A DNA stretch of 64,000 bases. It comes from Methanoplanus endosymbiosus (GTDB taxonomy: Archaea > Halobacteriota > Methanomicrobia > Methanomicrobiales > Methanomicrobiaceae). Location of the stretch: NCBI RefSeq assembly GCF_024662215.1, contig NZ_CP096115.1, positions 558,001 to 622,000 of the forward strand, given 5' to 3'. The number at the start of each line of letters is the position of its first letter. Within the stretch, counting starts at the first letter, position 1. The notes below the pieces were generated by a model. That model saw only the letters and a list, made by a program, of their open reading frames with translations. It had not been told where the DNA came from and ran no database searches. The translations under genes and the position numbers were made by a program. Positions 53,499 through 63,632 of this stretch are shown one piece after another.

Positions 53499-55541
53499 TC
53501 ACAGCCGGAAGAAGAACAGGTTCCAGAAGTTCGCCCACCATATCATCATGAAAAGTCCGGCAATCACAATGGTGTAATGCACCCGATGACACCGTGTCCA
53601 CCAGGAATTCTTCCAGACCGGTACCAGAAAGAGTGCACTTATGACCGAGAGGACTGATGCAATAACCGGGACCATAAGTGCTGCTGTGAGTGCAAAAGGT
53701 GTTGTCCGGTTGTATTGGTATGCCTCAAGAAGAGCTGTATCTCCCATGACCGCCGGGAGGATGATAAGGACGAAAGACAGGAAGATAAGGGCCGCAGCAC
53801 CGGTGATCAGTCTGGCATAGCAGGGTAGATTTGCCAGATTTTCCTGTTTGGAGTTCTCCGGTTCTTTGCTCTCATCGTCTGTATCTTTTGTGGTGTAAAC
53901 CCGTCTGCATACAACCTGCAGGGGCCAGAAAAGCACCGTCAGGAGAATGAGAATACCTGCATTTTTCACACCATCCGTGAACGGTTCTGTCGCATACCAG
54001 GGCACCCGTTCGAAGGCTCCACACGGGTCATTCTCATAACAGAGGAGGTCTACCGCCCCCTTCTCATTTTCATGAAAGACTATATCACCTGCAATGGTAT
54101 CTGTCCCGTCAGCCTGTACAAAAACGCCCGGTTCGGTTTCTGTATATGCAGTGAGCTGCATTCCGCCTCCACTAATCTGGATAATTCCATCCCCTTCTGC
54201 TTTGACCTGCATCTGCTGCGGGGGAGTCTTAAAGAACTCAAACGTCCGGTAGTTTTGCCGGGTCGACTGGTAGGTGCCGGCAAATTTTTCAGCAGATGAC
54301 GAAGAAAAACCTGCACCTGCTGGTTCTGCGGTCTCCTGTCCGGGATAAAAGTGGTCCACAAACGCCATCAGAAGGTCGTTTCTCGCACTGCTGCCCCCTG
54401 CGCAGTTGTATGAGACGAAGAATCCTGCCTGTCTCTCCGGGATTATGACCAGGAGACTGTGGAAAGTAAGCGTATCGCCGCTGTGGGTGATAATCCGCTC
54501 GTCCCCGATGTGGCACCCAAGGAACCCAAGACACATACTACCCACCCGGGGGTCGTTTGCAAACGCCGGTGCATGCATCAGGCGTGCAGTATCCTCTCCG
54601 AGGATTTCTGCTCCGTTGAGGGTGCCCTCTTTCATGTGCATTCCAATGAATTTCGCCATATCAGTCGCCGGTGCGCTGATGGTACCCGCAGGATCAACCA
54701 CAACAACTATGTCAGGGACTACCATATTTTTCCCCCCGGTATACTGGTAGCCGGATGCCGTGTCCGTGTCTTTCTCCGGTGCTTTGGGATAGGAGACGAT
54801 GGTATCTTTCATCCCGAGCGGGGTGAGAATATTCTCCTGCACATATTCCGCGTACGGAACATCAGTCACGTCCTCAAGAATCACTCCCGCAAGTGTGGCA
54901 CCGTAGTTTGAGTAGGAGGTAACGGTCCCCGGCGGATGGACGAGGGTTGGGATGTTCTCTTCACAGTATGTCCGGTATGAGTAGAGATCTTCGCGTTCTT
55001 CAACCTCCATGTGGACATCAGTATCCTCAAACCCGGCAGAATGCGTCATCAGGTGACGCATCGTCACCGGCTGTCCGGGGTATGTCTCCGGGATGGAGAA
55101 GTCTTTCAGATAGGTGTTGACATCCTCATCGAGGTCGATTGTACCCTTTTCCACCTGCTGCATAATAGCGGTCCAGGTAAAGAGTTTCGTGAGGGAACCG
55201 ATGTGAAAGAGGGTCTTTTCCGGGTCAACCGGAGTTTCTGTCTCAATATCAGCATATCCATAACCTTTGGCATAGACAAGGTCACCGTCTGAGACAACCG
55301 AGACCGTTGCACCGGGGATATTATATTTGGCCATCCCTGCCGGAGCTTCGATGTCGAAGAATGCTGCGACGTCATCCGGGTTGGAGACATCCGGCAGAAC
55401 GGGAGTAAGAGAAGTATTTTCAGCGTTGTCACCCGCAGCACCATCTGCGGCAAATGCCGGTGTGCAGAGGACAAACATACTACACAGAAGAACAAGAATA
55501 AGAAGACAGAATTTCACCTGATGTTTACAATTCAATCCCAT
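53499..55541 (-). CDS. Serine beta-lactamase-like membrane enzyme
   Basis: 680 residues. Signal peptide, then a class C beta-lactamase/PBP-type domain (about 50-400): nucleophile SLTK (116-119), YSN in TSYSNYGATLAG, and THSGDT in place of KTG. A beta-rich domain (about 410-540) follows, then four membrane segments at the C-terminus (for example LLTVLFWPLQVVC and IVIAGLFMMIWWANFW). In archaea lacking murein these act as D-aminopeptidases or esterases. The start codon, upstream region and first 9 residues match the S9 genes, with which the rest shares nothing. Confidence 0.87.
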   Translation of the reverse strand: MGLNCKHQVKFCLLILVLLCSMFVLCTPAFAADGAAGDNAENTSLTPVLPDVSNPDDVAAFFDIEAPAGMAKYNIPGATVSVVSDGDLVYAKGYGYADIETETPVDPEKTLFHIGSLTKLFTWTAIMQQVEKGTIDLDEDVNTYLKDFSIPETYPGQPVTMRHLMTHSAGFEDTDVHMEVEEREDLYSYRTYCEENIPTLVHPPGTVTSYSNYGATLAGVILEDVTDVPYAEYVQENILTPLGMKDTIVSYPKAPEKDTDTASGYQYTGGKNMVVPDIVVVVDPAGTISAPATDMAKFIGMHMKEGTLNGAEILGEDTARLMHAPAFANDPRVGSMCLGFLGCHIGDERIITHSGDTLTFHSLLVIIPERQAGFFVSYNCAGGSSARNDLLMAFVDHFYPGQETAEPAGAGFSSSSAEKFAGTYQSTRQNYRTFEFFKTPPQQMQVKAEGDGIIQISGGGMQLTAYTETEPGVFVQADGTDTIAGDIVFHENEKGAVDLLCYENDPCGAFERVPWYATEPFTDGVKNAGILILLTVLFWPLQVVCRRVYTTKDTDDESKEPENSKQENLANLPCYARLITGAAALIFLSFVLIILPAVMGDTALLEAYQYNRTTPFALTAALMVPVIASVLSVISALFLVPVWKNSWWTRCHRVHYTIVIAGLFMMIWWANFWNLFFFRL

Positions 55542-55620
55542 TTTACATCAGAGAGTCATTGCACAGAAGGTTGCATAAATGTATCTCCGGCCTGAAAAAA
55601 ATGATTGTATCAGGACCTTT
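55476..55620 (-). repeat. Shared 5' cassette, copy 3
   Basis: Upstream region and signal-peptide start of the beta-lactamase-like gene. The run from MGLNCKHQVKF back through acatttatgg-like box and the tgattgtatcaggacc segment matches the S9 cassettes. Confidence 0.7.
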
Positions 55621-55639
55621 CTCTGGTTTCCGGAGAGTC

Positions 55640-55730
55640 CGGCGTTTTTACAGATATTTGTCAAACCAGTCGAGGCTTTCCTGCCGGAAATCCATGAGAT
55701 GTTTCGGTTTGGATATGACATGGTCTTTCA
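55640..55730 (-). pseudogene. S9 peptidase 3'-end remnant
   Basis: About 70 bp (acagatatttgtcaaaccag onward) equal the last codons of the S9 genes (ending DWFDKYL). The rest of the gene is missing. It lies immediately upstream of cassette 3, repeating the order S9 end then cassette seen at 49213-49330. 55731-55879 shows no other feature except the ribosome site of the next gene. Confidence 0.6.
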
Positions 55731-55879
55731 TTTCAATAAACAGAAATATTTATGGTTTGTTATTTCATATACGCATCAGGTTCATTTATCCTGTGGATGA
55801 ACTCCCCTGACAATAATTCTCCAATCACCATCGAAAAGATGCTGGCCCACCATTGTCCGACTGCACCGAGGGAAATATC

Positions 55880-58800
55880 TTGAAAAAAAGAATATTGTTA
55901 GCAGTTGTGTTGCTATGTGGACTATCTGTCTCTCTTTCTGCATGTTCCGCAGACTTTTCAGATATTGTAAATAATGAATCAGTTTTTATTTATGACAATG
56001 GGTCTGATCTGACAGAATTGCCAATGGTAAACAGTATGCCGGAAACAATCCCGGACTCAGATGTAAATATCACAACAGAACTAACTGCGACTCTACTCCA
56101 CACTGAGGACCCCGTTGTCCACCCGGCACTCTGGAATGTTTCATATATTAACGGAAATTTCAGCAATATATCTGCAATTCCTGATATTGGCAAAGGAGAT
56201 ACTATCCGTATCTGGGGTGATAACGGCCATGTCTATGAAGGGGGAGTAACTATCTCATCTCCGTACGTCTGTATCAGACGCTGGGAGGGGTCACCGGAGC
56301 TTCCTCTGATCACCAACACCTCCGGCATTGCCCCTGCAATAAATATCACCAACACCGCCGGCAACATAACCTTGCAGGGCCTGAATATCTCAGGAAACAC
56401 CTATACAGGTGATGGATCTGCGGTTCTGGCCAGGGGTTCTTCTGATGATCCCCTTCAGGGCTTAACTTTTACCGACTGTACTTTCACATGGAATCTGGAC
56501 ACCTGTGGCAGTCCGGTGCATATTTCATATGTAAATGGCACAGAAATCACCGGAACAACATTTGAGAGCAACACTGGACTGCATGGTGGCGGTATAGAAT
56601 ACCATCATTCAGATAATGCCAATATAGACAACACAACTTTTGAGAACAACACAGCAATATACTTTGGCGGCAGTGCGTATTTCTATAACTCTGATAATGC
56701 TGATATAGACTGCACAACTTTTGATAATAACACGGCAATGTTTGGTGGCGGAATAATGCTCTGGAAAAGCAGGCTAACAATTGAAAGCACTAACATCAGC
56801 AGCAATACTGCCGGCTTGGGAATTAGTATATTTACTGATAATAGCAACACACCACTAATTGAAAACATTAACATCGACCGCAGCAATGCCGGTCTGGGCA
56901 GTAGTATTTTTGTTGACAATACCAACATACTACCAATTGAAAACATCAACAACAGTACCATCGGTTTTGGTGGTGGTATGTTTGTCGAAGACAGCACACT
57001 AACAATTGAAAACACTAACATCAACAGTAACAATGCAGCATTTGGCGGAGGCATGCTTATCGACATAAGCACTCTCTCCATTGAAAACACTAACATCAAC
57101 AGCAACAATGGCAGTCTGGGTGGTGGTATGTTTGTCGAAGACAGCACACTCACCATTGAAAACAATAACATCGAAAACAACAATGGCTGTCTGGGTGCCG
57201 GTATGCTTATCGAAAAAACCACATTGACAATTGAAAACACTATTGTTAACAACAACAATGGAGGTTTGGGTGGTGGTATATTTTTTGAAAACTGTGCAGC
57301 AAAAATTGAAAGCACTACCATAAACAACAACACTGCCGGTTGGGGTGGCGGTATGGTTACCGACAGAAGCACACTAACGGTTGAAAACATTACTGTAAAC
57401 AGCAACACTGCCGGTGTGGGTGGTGGTATGTTTATCGAAGACAACACAATAACAATTAAAAACGCTGCCATAAACAGCAACAATGCCACCTGGGGTGGCG
57501 GTGTACTTACCGACAGAAGCACACTAACAGTTGAAAACATTACCGTTAACAGCAACAATGCTGCTTTAGGTGGCGGTATGTTTATCGAAAACAACACAAT
57601 AACAATTAAAAACACTGCCATCAACGGCAACACTGCCACCCGGGGTGGCGGTATGCTGATAGATAACAGCATGCTAATAATTGAAAACATCACAATAAGC
57701 AACAACACAGCAACACAGGAAGACAAAGTGGACAGGAGTCTGGCAACACTTAAAATAACTGCTCCCGACTACAATATCACCACTACATACGGCAATGGTG
57801 TATATGTAAATGAGAGCATCCTGACATTAATAAAAGAACTCTTCCCAGAAGGTTTGGGTGGAGGTATACTAAATTATAACAGTACAATAACAATTCAGAA
57901 CACCGCTATAAACAACAACACAGCCACAAAAGGAGGTGGGATAGACACCGAAAAGAGTCTGCTGATACTTAAAAATAACACGATTAGTAACAACACTGCC
58001 ACCACATACGGCGGTGGAATCTATGTAAATGAGAGTGCACTTACATTTTCAAATAATTTTTTCTGCAATGATGAAAACATCTATGCCGGAATAACGGGAT
58101 GTGCCTGGAATACTACCTTAAATAAGACCTTCTGCCTTTGTGAAAATATTGCCGGAGGCCCGTATTCCGCCGGAAATGTCTGGGCAAAACCAGATGGCAC
58201 AGGGTTCTCAGAGACACATTCAGACCCGGATTTTGACGGAATATGTGACGAGACATATGTAATATCTGACAGCACCGGCACAATAGCAGGAACTGACTAC
58301 CTGCCGCTGTATTATAATAACTCACGGGGGACAGTCCTGGCATCATCTACTCCACAGAATGCCTGTGTTCTTCTAAGCAGCACTTCATATAATCATACAA
58401 CACCTGCCGGATATTATCTTCCGCCCGGAAAATACTCTGTTGTACTGACCCTGGCAGGATATTTCAACAGCCCGGTGTTCACTACAGAGGTAACCTCCGG
58501 ATGCAAAAAACAGATCAGCTACACACTTAATGACACGCCTGTTTTCAGACATACCGGTACAGGCCCATCCCCGCTTACATTTGTGGCAAACTCCACGAAG
58601 ACAGCAGCAGATGTTTCGGAATGGACCTGGCATATTACAAACCCAAATGGCTCTGTGACTGAAAAGACCGGCAGAGACCTTTCAGCGGTCTTAACAGCAA
58701 CCGGTGATTATGCTGTCTGCTTAAATGCAGACTGGGCAGACAAAACCACCTGGTCAGAGACGGTAAAAATCTCTGTTTTAGATGCCGTGCCGGACACCAA

Positions 58801-60133
58801 AGGATTTAAAGAGACTTCAGTAAAAATTAACGGAACGACCGTAGAGAAAAACACTGACGGAACGCAGACAATATATATCAATGAGAGTTCTGCCGGCACT
58901 GTGACAAATACCCCTGACTCAGTTCAGATACAGAAGACTGACGGAACAAATATTAAGATTGTCACCACCGGAGTAACTTCATCAGGCGGCAACCTCTCCG
59001 GTACTGTGCAGTCTGTGACCATAACTCCCCCGGCACTCAATGCGGTTATAAGTGAAACTGTCGGGAACGTATCGGTTGATTTTGCTATGACAATGGATGC
59101 CTATGATGAAGATGCTGCGGTCACCACTGAAATTTCAGCCGGATGTGCTGCTGACGTTAGAAATGCCTTCAGTCTTACCTGCCCGGACATGGAACAGATC
59201 GCTTACACCGTCTACTTCACCAAATCAGGATTTGATAATGAATCAGCCATCAGTGAAACGGTGCTGAACTTCTCAGTAAAGACATCCTGGGTATCAGCAA
59301 TTGGAGGTAATGACTATATCCGTATTCTTCGCTGGAAGGATGACGGAACTGCTGTTGAAATCATCCCGGAGTTTGCCGGCATTTCCGGTGATAATTCAGT
59401 ATTCCAGGTAACAACCAATGGATTTTCAGTGTATGCTATAGCATCGGTGAGAGTTCCCGCACCGTCAGGGAGTGGTTCTTTGGGTTTTGGAGGAACATCT
59501 CATGCAGGTGTCGGTGCTGCATATGATCTGATAGCCGGTGAAGTGACAGTCCTGAAACTGAAGAATACGGCAGTGACTGAGGTTGCCATTCTTCCGGCAG
59601 TAAACATACGTGAACTGATGATCACAGTAGAGCAAAAATCCGGGCCGGAAAATGACATGAAACCTCTGAATGGTGATGTTTACCAGTATGATCTGGTAAC
59701 TCTGTATAAAGCAGATGCCGCCGGTATTGCTGAGATAACCTATACATTTGAGATCCCAAAAGACTGGCTTTCAGAACGAAATGGTCTGCCGGTGATGTGG
59801 CATTATAATATGACCTCCGGAAACTGGACTGAATACTCTGCAGAATTTACCGGGAATAACGCAAAATCAGTTATTTCTAAGGTATCCTGTCCGGGAACCG
59901 GATGGATTGCTCCGGGATGCGTGAGCAGTAATATTTCGGATGCTGAAGAGATGATAACGGATGAGCCGGCAGGTACGGCCGGAGATGACATCCTCCTATC
60001 TGATGATTCCACGGCAATATCTACCCCCTCTAAAGAAACAGTGCCTGCATCTGACGGATTAATTATATCTCTGGGATTTGTGGGGTTACTTATCTTTCTT
60101 GGAGTTGTAACAATAATCTTAAGAAAACGCTGA
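55880..60133 (+). CDS. Giant beta-helix surface protein with PEGA and PGF-pre-PGF-like domains
   Basis: 1417 residues from TTG 55880, with GAGGG 7 bases before it (TTG 55853 would precede the signal peptide awkwardly). Signal peptide to about 27. From about 150 to 740 a right-handed beta-helix of some 20 repeats of 23-25 residues with the pattern NTAxxGGGMFIEDSTLTIEN. Then a PEGA domain (about 820-885), a PKD-like domain (about 890-970), beta domains, a PGF-pre-PGF-like domain (YTFEIPKDWL, WHYNMTSGNWTEY) and a C-terminal anchor (LIISLGFVGLLIFLGVVTII, RKR). An S-layer-associated adhesin or stalk. Confidence 0.88.
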   Translation: MKKRILLAVVLLCGLSVSLSACSADFSDIVNNESVFIYDNGSDLTELPMVNSMPETIPDSDVNITTELTATLLHTEDPVVHPALWNVSYINGNFSNISAIPDIGKGDTIRIWGDNGHVYEGGVTISSPYVCIRRWEGSPELPLITNTSGIAPAINITNTAGNITLQGLNISGNTYTGDGSAVLARGSSDDPLQGLTFTDCTFTWNLDTCGSPVHISYVNGTEITGTTFESNTGLHGGGIEYHHSDNANIDNTTFENNTAIYFGGSAYFYNSDNADIDCTTFDNNTAMFGGGIMLWKSRLTIESTNISSNTAGLGISIFTDNSNTPLIENINIDRSNAGLGSSIFVDNTNILPIENINNSTIGFGGGMFVEDSTLTIENTNINSNNAAFGGGMLIDISTLSIENTNINSNNGSLGGGMFVEDSTLTIENNNIENNNGCLGAGMLIEKTTLTIENTIVNNNNGGLGGGIFFENCAAKIESTTINNNTAGWGGGMVTDRSTLTVENITVNSNTAGVGGGMFIEDNTITIKNAAINSNNATWGGGVLTDRSTLTVENITVNSNNAALGGGMFIENNTITIKNTAINGNTATRGGGMLIDNSMLIIENITISNNTATQEDKVDRSLATLKITAPDYNITTTYGNGVYVNESILTLIKELFPEGLGGGILNYNSTITIQNTAINNNTATKGGGIDTEKSLLILKNNTISNNTATTYGGGIYVNESALTFSNNFFCNDENIYAGITGCAWNTTLNKTFCLCENIAGGPYSAGNVWAKPDGTGFSETHSDPDFDGICDETYVISDSTGTIAGTDYLPLYYNNSRGTVLASSTPQNACVLLSSTSYNHTTPAGYYLPPGKYSVVLTLAGYFNSPVFTTEVTSGCKKQISYTLNDTPVFRHTGTGPSPLTFVANSTKTAADVSEWTWHITNPNGSVTEKTGRDLSAVLTATGDYAVCLNADWADKTTWSETVKISVLDAVPDTKGFKETSVKINGTTVEKNTDGTQTIYINESSAGTVTNTPDSVQIQKTDGTNIKIVTTGVTSSGGNLSGTVQSVTITPPALNAVISETVGNVSVDFAMTMDAYDEDAAVTTEISAGCAADVRNAFSLTCPDMEQIAYTVYFTKSGFDNESAISETVLNFSVKTSWVSAIGGNDYIRILRWKDDGTAVEIIPEFAGISGDNSVFQVTTNGFSVYAIASVRVPAPSGSGSLGFGGTSHAGVGAAYDLIAGEVTVLKLKNTAVTEVAILPAVNIRELMITVEQKSGPENDMKPLNGDVYQYDLVTLYKADAAGIAEITYTFEIPKDWLSERNGLPVMWHYNMTSGNWTEYSAEFTGNNAKSVISKVSCPGTGWIAPGCVSSNISDAEEMITDEPAGTAGDDILLSDDSTAISTPSKETVPASDGLIISLGFVGLLIFLGVVTIILRKR

Positions 60134-60339
60134 AGGGAACCGATATCTCAAAGTAATTCACTTTAAATAATTATGGAGTCTTTCGTTGAGTATCACTGCC
60201 GGCGGAGACAAATAATTCTGACGTCCGGAAATATGTAATATATCCCAGTGGCAGCATTAACTGATGTTAATGCCGGATACTATACCGGAAAACAAAAACC
60301 GGCAGGGCCTACAGCCACAGGGAAAATCTGTAGTTCAGG

Positions 60340-61614
60340 ATGATTTCAAAACATTTTTGGATGTCGCTGACACATGCAGAAACATATGAAAGTCTGGTAC
60401 CTTCCTCTGGTACTGGTTCTGATAGTTGCAGTGCCAGTCGCAGGGGTTCTTCTCTTACACCGGCTGATGCCGGAAATGACAGTCAGCTGACCAAAGTAGG
60501 CGTCTTTGAGGACGGAACACGGTATGAGGCAGGCCCGTACCACGTCGTCGTTCTCTCCGGTACCTACCGCGAGATGGGCAGGCAGTATGGCGCCCTGATG
60601 ACAGATGAACTTAATTCCGAATATGAGATGCTCCGGTCCCGTTTCACCGCAAACGGCTACACAGAAACGGAAGTTTATGAGTCAGCCAGAGAAACGACCT
60701 CCCTGCAGGCAAAGCGGATAAAGGAGATCCGGGCCGGCATCGCGGAGACGTCCGGCCTCACCCCTGAAGCGGTTGACATCCTTTACGTTTTTTACGTTGT
60801 GATGCCGGTCTCCTTAGGATTTTCCGGCGAGAAAACCGGATGCTCATTCCTTGCCGCCTGGGACAACTACACAACAGACGGTTCGGTGGTTCTCTCCCGG
60901 AACTGGGACCTTAATGAAGAATTCCTGGCCTTTAAGCCATACTACACCCTTGCGGTCTACAACCCGACTGACGGGAGCAACGGTGTTGCAACGTTCGGAC
61001 CGGCAGGAGGATTGCCGGAGACCCTGATGAACAGCGCAGGGCTTTTCATCGCTGAGGACAACGGGGGATCTTCCGGCAGTTCCCTGGAGGTCGCCGGCAG
61101 GCCCATGATCGTCGGCGAGTTCTTCCGGATGATGCTTGACTATTCCACCATAGAGGAGCTTGATGCCGTAATCATGTCTACCCTGACAAATTCTGCATTT
61201 ATCGTGAATGCGGCCGGACCGGATATGGTTTACTCATATGAAGAGAGTATCTGGGACATCAAGCGCCGCGAGGGAGAGGGTGTGATTGCGGCCGCAAACC
61301 ATTTTGTTGACCCGTCATGGCGATTGGACACAACAGGGATTGACAACTCGGTCACACGCTACAACAACCTGCTCAACCTCGCCGAAGAGAACAAGGGGTC
61401 AATCGATGCAGAGCGGATGATGGCCATCCGTGATGTCCTGTATGAAGATGGCGGTGCAACCTTCGAGCATTATACGGTTGAACTCAATGGCATGACAGGA
61501 ACAGGCTCGACGGTGTACAGGGTTGTCTATGTCCCTGAAACACGGACGTTCTGTATGAAGGTCATCGACGAGGACTGGCAGCAGGTCGAACTTGCACCGC
61601 TCTTCTCGGTCTGA
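60340..61614 (+). CDS. C45-type Ntn-hydrolase (acyltransferase-like), frameshifted signal peptide
   Basis: 424 residues as an open frame. The core resembles peptidase C45 / acyl-CoA:6-APA acyltransferase and choloylglycine-type hydrolases: SGTYREMGRQYGALM near 70, and the autoprocessing nucleophile in KTGCSFLAAWDNYTTDG (Cys near 168) followed by SRNWDLNEE. The first 45 residues look unnatural. In another frame ATG 60386 begins MKVWYLPLVLVLIVAVPVAG, a perfect signal peptide, ending at 60490. Adding one base between about 60440 and 60488 would fuse it to DAGNDSQLTKVG. It is therefore a recent frameshift or a sequencing error. Confidence 0.75.
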   Translation: MISKHFWMSLTHAETYESLVPSSGTGSDSCSASRRGSSLTPADAGNDSQLTKVGVFEDGTRYEAGPYHVVVLSGTYREMGRQYGALMTDELNSEYEMLRSRFTANGYTETEVYESARETTSLQAKRIKEIRAGIAETSGLTPEAVDILYVFYVVMPVSLGFSGEKTGCSFLAAWDNYTTDGSVVLSRNWDLNEEFLAFKPYYTLAVYNPTDGSNGVATFGPAGGLPETLMNSAGLFIAEDNGGSSGSSLEVAGRPMIVGEFFRMMLDYSTIEELDAVIMSTLTNSAFIVNAAGPDMVYSYEESIWDIKRREGEGVIAAANHFVDPSWRLDTTGIDNSVTRYNNLLNLAEENKGSIDAERMMAIRDVLYEDGGATFEHYTVELNGMTGTGSTVYRVVYVPETRTFCMKVIDEDWQQVELAPLFSV

Positions 61615-61653
61615 ACCAGAACATTAAGGAAGATATCTTTGAAAAACAGAGAT

Positions 61654-61673
61654 ATGTCCGGTACACCGGACAT
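61654..61673 (+). terminator. Hairpin and T-rich terminator after C45 gene
   Basis: A perfect 9-bp inverted repeat (atgtccggt, 2-base loop, accggacat) followed by a T-rich stretch (attttatttctatttctcc). It probably ends the C45 transcript. The rest of 61615-61872 holds no gene. Confidence 0.6.
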
Positions 61674-61872
61674 CTTCTATGCAACTTATTTTATTTCTAT
61701 TTCTCCTGTATCGGCCACCTAAGACTGGCATACCAGCCTCAGAATTTTGTTCCCTGCTTAAAAACCCATAAGTCACAGATAAAGAGAAGGCGAAGGGATA
61801 AATCAGCGATGATAAAATAGTAATTCTTCAATGAGGGGAAACTTTTAACGTTTAACCCATACATTTTTTTCT

Positions 61873-63570
61873 ATGAATATCCGGTCCATCGCTACCATCC
61901 TTATTGTAGCTATATTAATCATCTGTGCTATTGTCCTTATAACCGGCACTGGTACGTTATCCGGTACAGATTCCAAAACTGCATCCGGTAATACACCGGG
62001 TGAAACCTCCGGCACTGGTTTAGAGGGTGTATCCGGCAGTACTTCGGGCAGTAATAACAATATGCCCGGAAATGTGCTTCAAAGTGGAAATACCGGTATG
62101 CAGGAGCCTCAGATACTCCCGGCATCTTACGACTTACGTGATGTAAACGGAAAATGCTATATAACTCCGGTTAAAACACAGACAGGCACACTCCCTGACG
62201 GACAGCCGGACACCAGCAAAGCGGTCGGCACATGCTGGGCCTTTTCTGCCTGTGCGGCACTTGAGAGTAGTCTTCTTAAACAGGGAATTGTCTCTGGTCC
62301 CGACTCGCCCGCTGCAAATCTCTCAGTATGGCACATGGGGAACTGGAACGGATACAACCATCCGGTATATATCTATAACAATGCCTATATGCCAAACAGC
62401 ACACTCTCAATTGGCTATACGGAAACAGAACCTGTGATAAGGGGCTGGGGCGGAGATCACAGGTACGCAACCGATTATCTCATCAGCGGCAAAGGTCCGG
62501 TGCTCAACCACTACGCACCGTTCCCGCTCGATGACATGCAGGAGAAAAAGGAACTCACTAAACCCCCTGAGAAACTTCCTGTCTCTTACATGCTCCGCGA
62601 AACCGTTGACCTGTCCCGCCCGGAGTATGCCACTGACGGGGATTTCCGGAAGGCAGTCAAAGAAGCGGTGATAAAATACGGTGCCCTTGTCTCTTTCATG
62701 TACACCCACCCTTCTATATATCCGGGGTTTGAAGAGACTCCTATCTTCAACCGCACTTCAGGAGACTATTACTTCAACGGGACAGGAGACGGGATCTTAC
62801 CTGCAAGCTTAAACCATGCCGTCACGATTACAGGATGGGATGATAACAGAGTTATTCCGGGAGCATCCGAACCGGGGGCCTGGCTCATTAAAAACAGTGC
62901 CGGAACAAATTTTGGTAATGACGGGTATATCTGGATATCCTATGCTGATGAAATGTTTTTGAAAGGCTATTGCATGGCTGTTGCATTCATCGCCGACAGT
63001 GGTGAAGGTTATGACACCACCCATCACTATGAAACACACGCCGGAGCACTCTCCGATACTGCCACAGAACCCTATGAGATCTCATGGGATTATCTGTCAG
63101 ATGGTTTTGCCGCCGAAAATAAGGACTCGTGGGCATGTGCCCGTTTCACCGCTGAGGAAGATGCAGACCTTGGAGCGGTTGGGTTTATGACCCTCAATAA
63201 AAATGAGACAGTCATGATAGATGTCTATGGCGGGTGGGATGAATCAGATAATCAGCCGGATACTGACAGGCTCCTTCTCTCAGACAATACTGAAATACCT
63301 GAGAAGGGTTATCATCTCATCGATCTGAGCCGGCAGGTCTCGTTAAAGAAGGGCGAAGAGTTCATTATAGCACTCGGATTTAAGGCAAAGGGAGATACAG
63401 CAGAAATAACCGAGCCGCTTGTTTATGTCACTGATGATGCACCACAAACAGGAAAAACATTCAGGCTGACACCTGGAATAGTGAACGAAAAGGACAGATG
63501 GGAAGATTACGCAGGCTTACACAACGGAAGTATCTTTTATGTGCAGGGGTTTATGGCTTCTCCGGATTAA
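61873..63570 (+). CDS. Secreted papain-family (C1) peptidase with lectin-like C-terminal domain
   Basis: 565 residues. Signal/anchor segment about 8-26 (ILIVAILIICAIVLITG), then a Gly/Ser/Thr linker to about 75. C1 peptidase domain: mature-like start PASYDLRD, Cys in GTCWAFSACAALES (about 119), His in LNHAVTITGWDD (about 315), Asn in WLIKNSAGTNFGNDGYIWISY. The C-terminal 190 residues form a beta-sandwich of the lectin-like type found in archaeal surface C1 peptidases. No pro-inhibitor segment is obvious. Monocistronic, convergent with the FKBP gene. Confidence 0.88.
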   Translation: MNIRSIATILIVAILIICAIVLITGTGTLSGTDSKTASGNTPGETSGTGLEGVSGSTSGSNNNMPGNVLQSGNTGMQEPQILPASYDLRDVNGKCYITPVKTQTGTLPDGQPDTSKAVGTCWAFSACAALESSLLKQGIVSGPDSPAANLSVWHMGNWNGYNHPVYIYNNAYMPNSTLSIGYTETEPVIRGWGGDHRYATDYLISGKGPVLNHYAPFPLDDMQEKKELTKPPEKLPVSYMLRETVDLSRPEYATDGDFRKAVKEAVIKYGALVSFMYTHPSIYPGFEETPIFNRTSGDYYFNGTGDGILPASLNHAVTITGWDDNRVIPGASEPGAWLIKNSAGTNFGNDGYIWISYADEMFLKGYCMAVAFIADSGEGYDTTHHYETHAGALSDTATEPYEISWDYLSDGFAAENKDSWACARFTAEEDADLGAVGFMTLNKNETVMIDVYGGWDESDNQPDTDRLLLSDNTEIPEKGYHLIDLSRQVSLKKGEEFIIALGFKAKGDTAEITEPLVYVTDDAPQTGKTFRLTPGIVNEKDRWEDYAGLHNGSIFYVQGFMASPD

Positions 63571-63632
63571 CCGGCATCCCATTTTCCTTTTATCTGCCTC
63601 TACGTAACCTCCCAAAAAATATAATTGCCTTT

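Noticed and set aside
56683-57726. Long minus-strand open frame of 347 codons
   Set aside because: It lies opposite the beta-helix repeats and its low-complexity Ser/Leu/Pro composition mirrors them. It is a shadow of the real gene.
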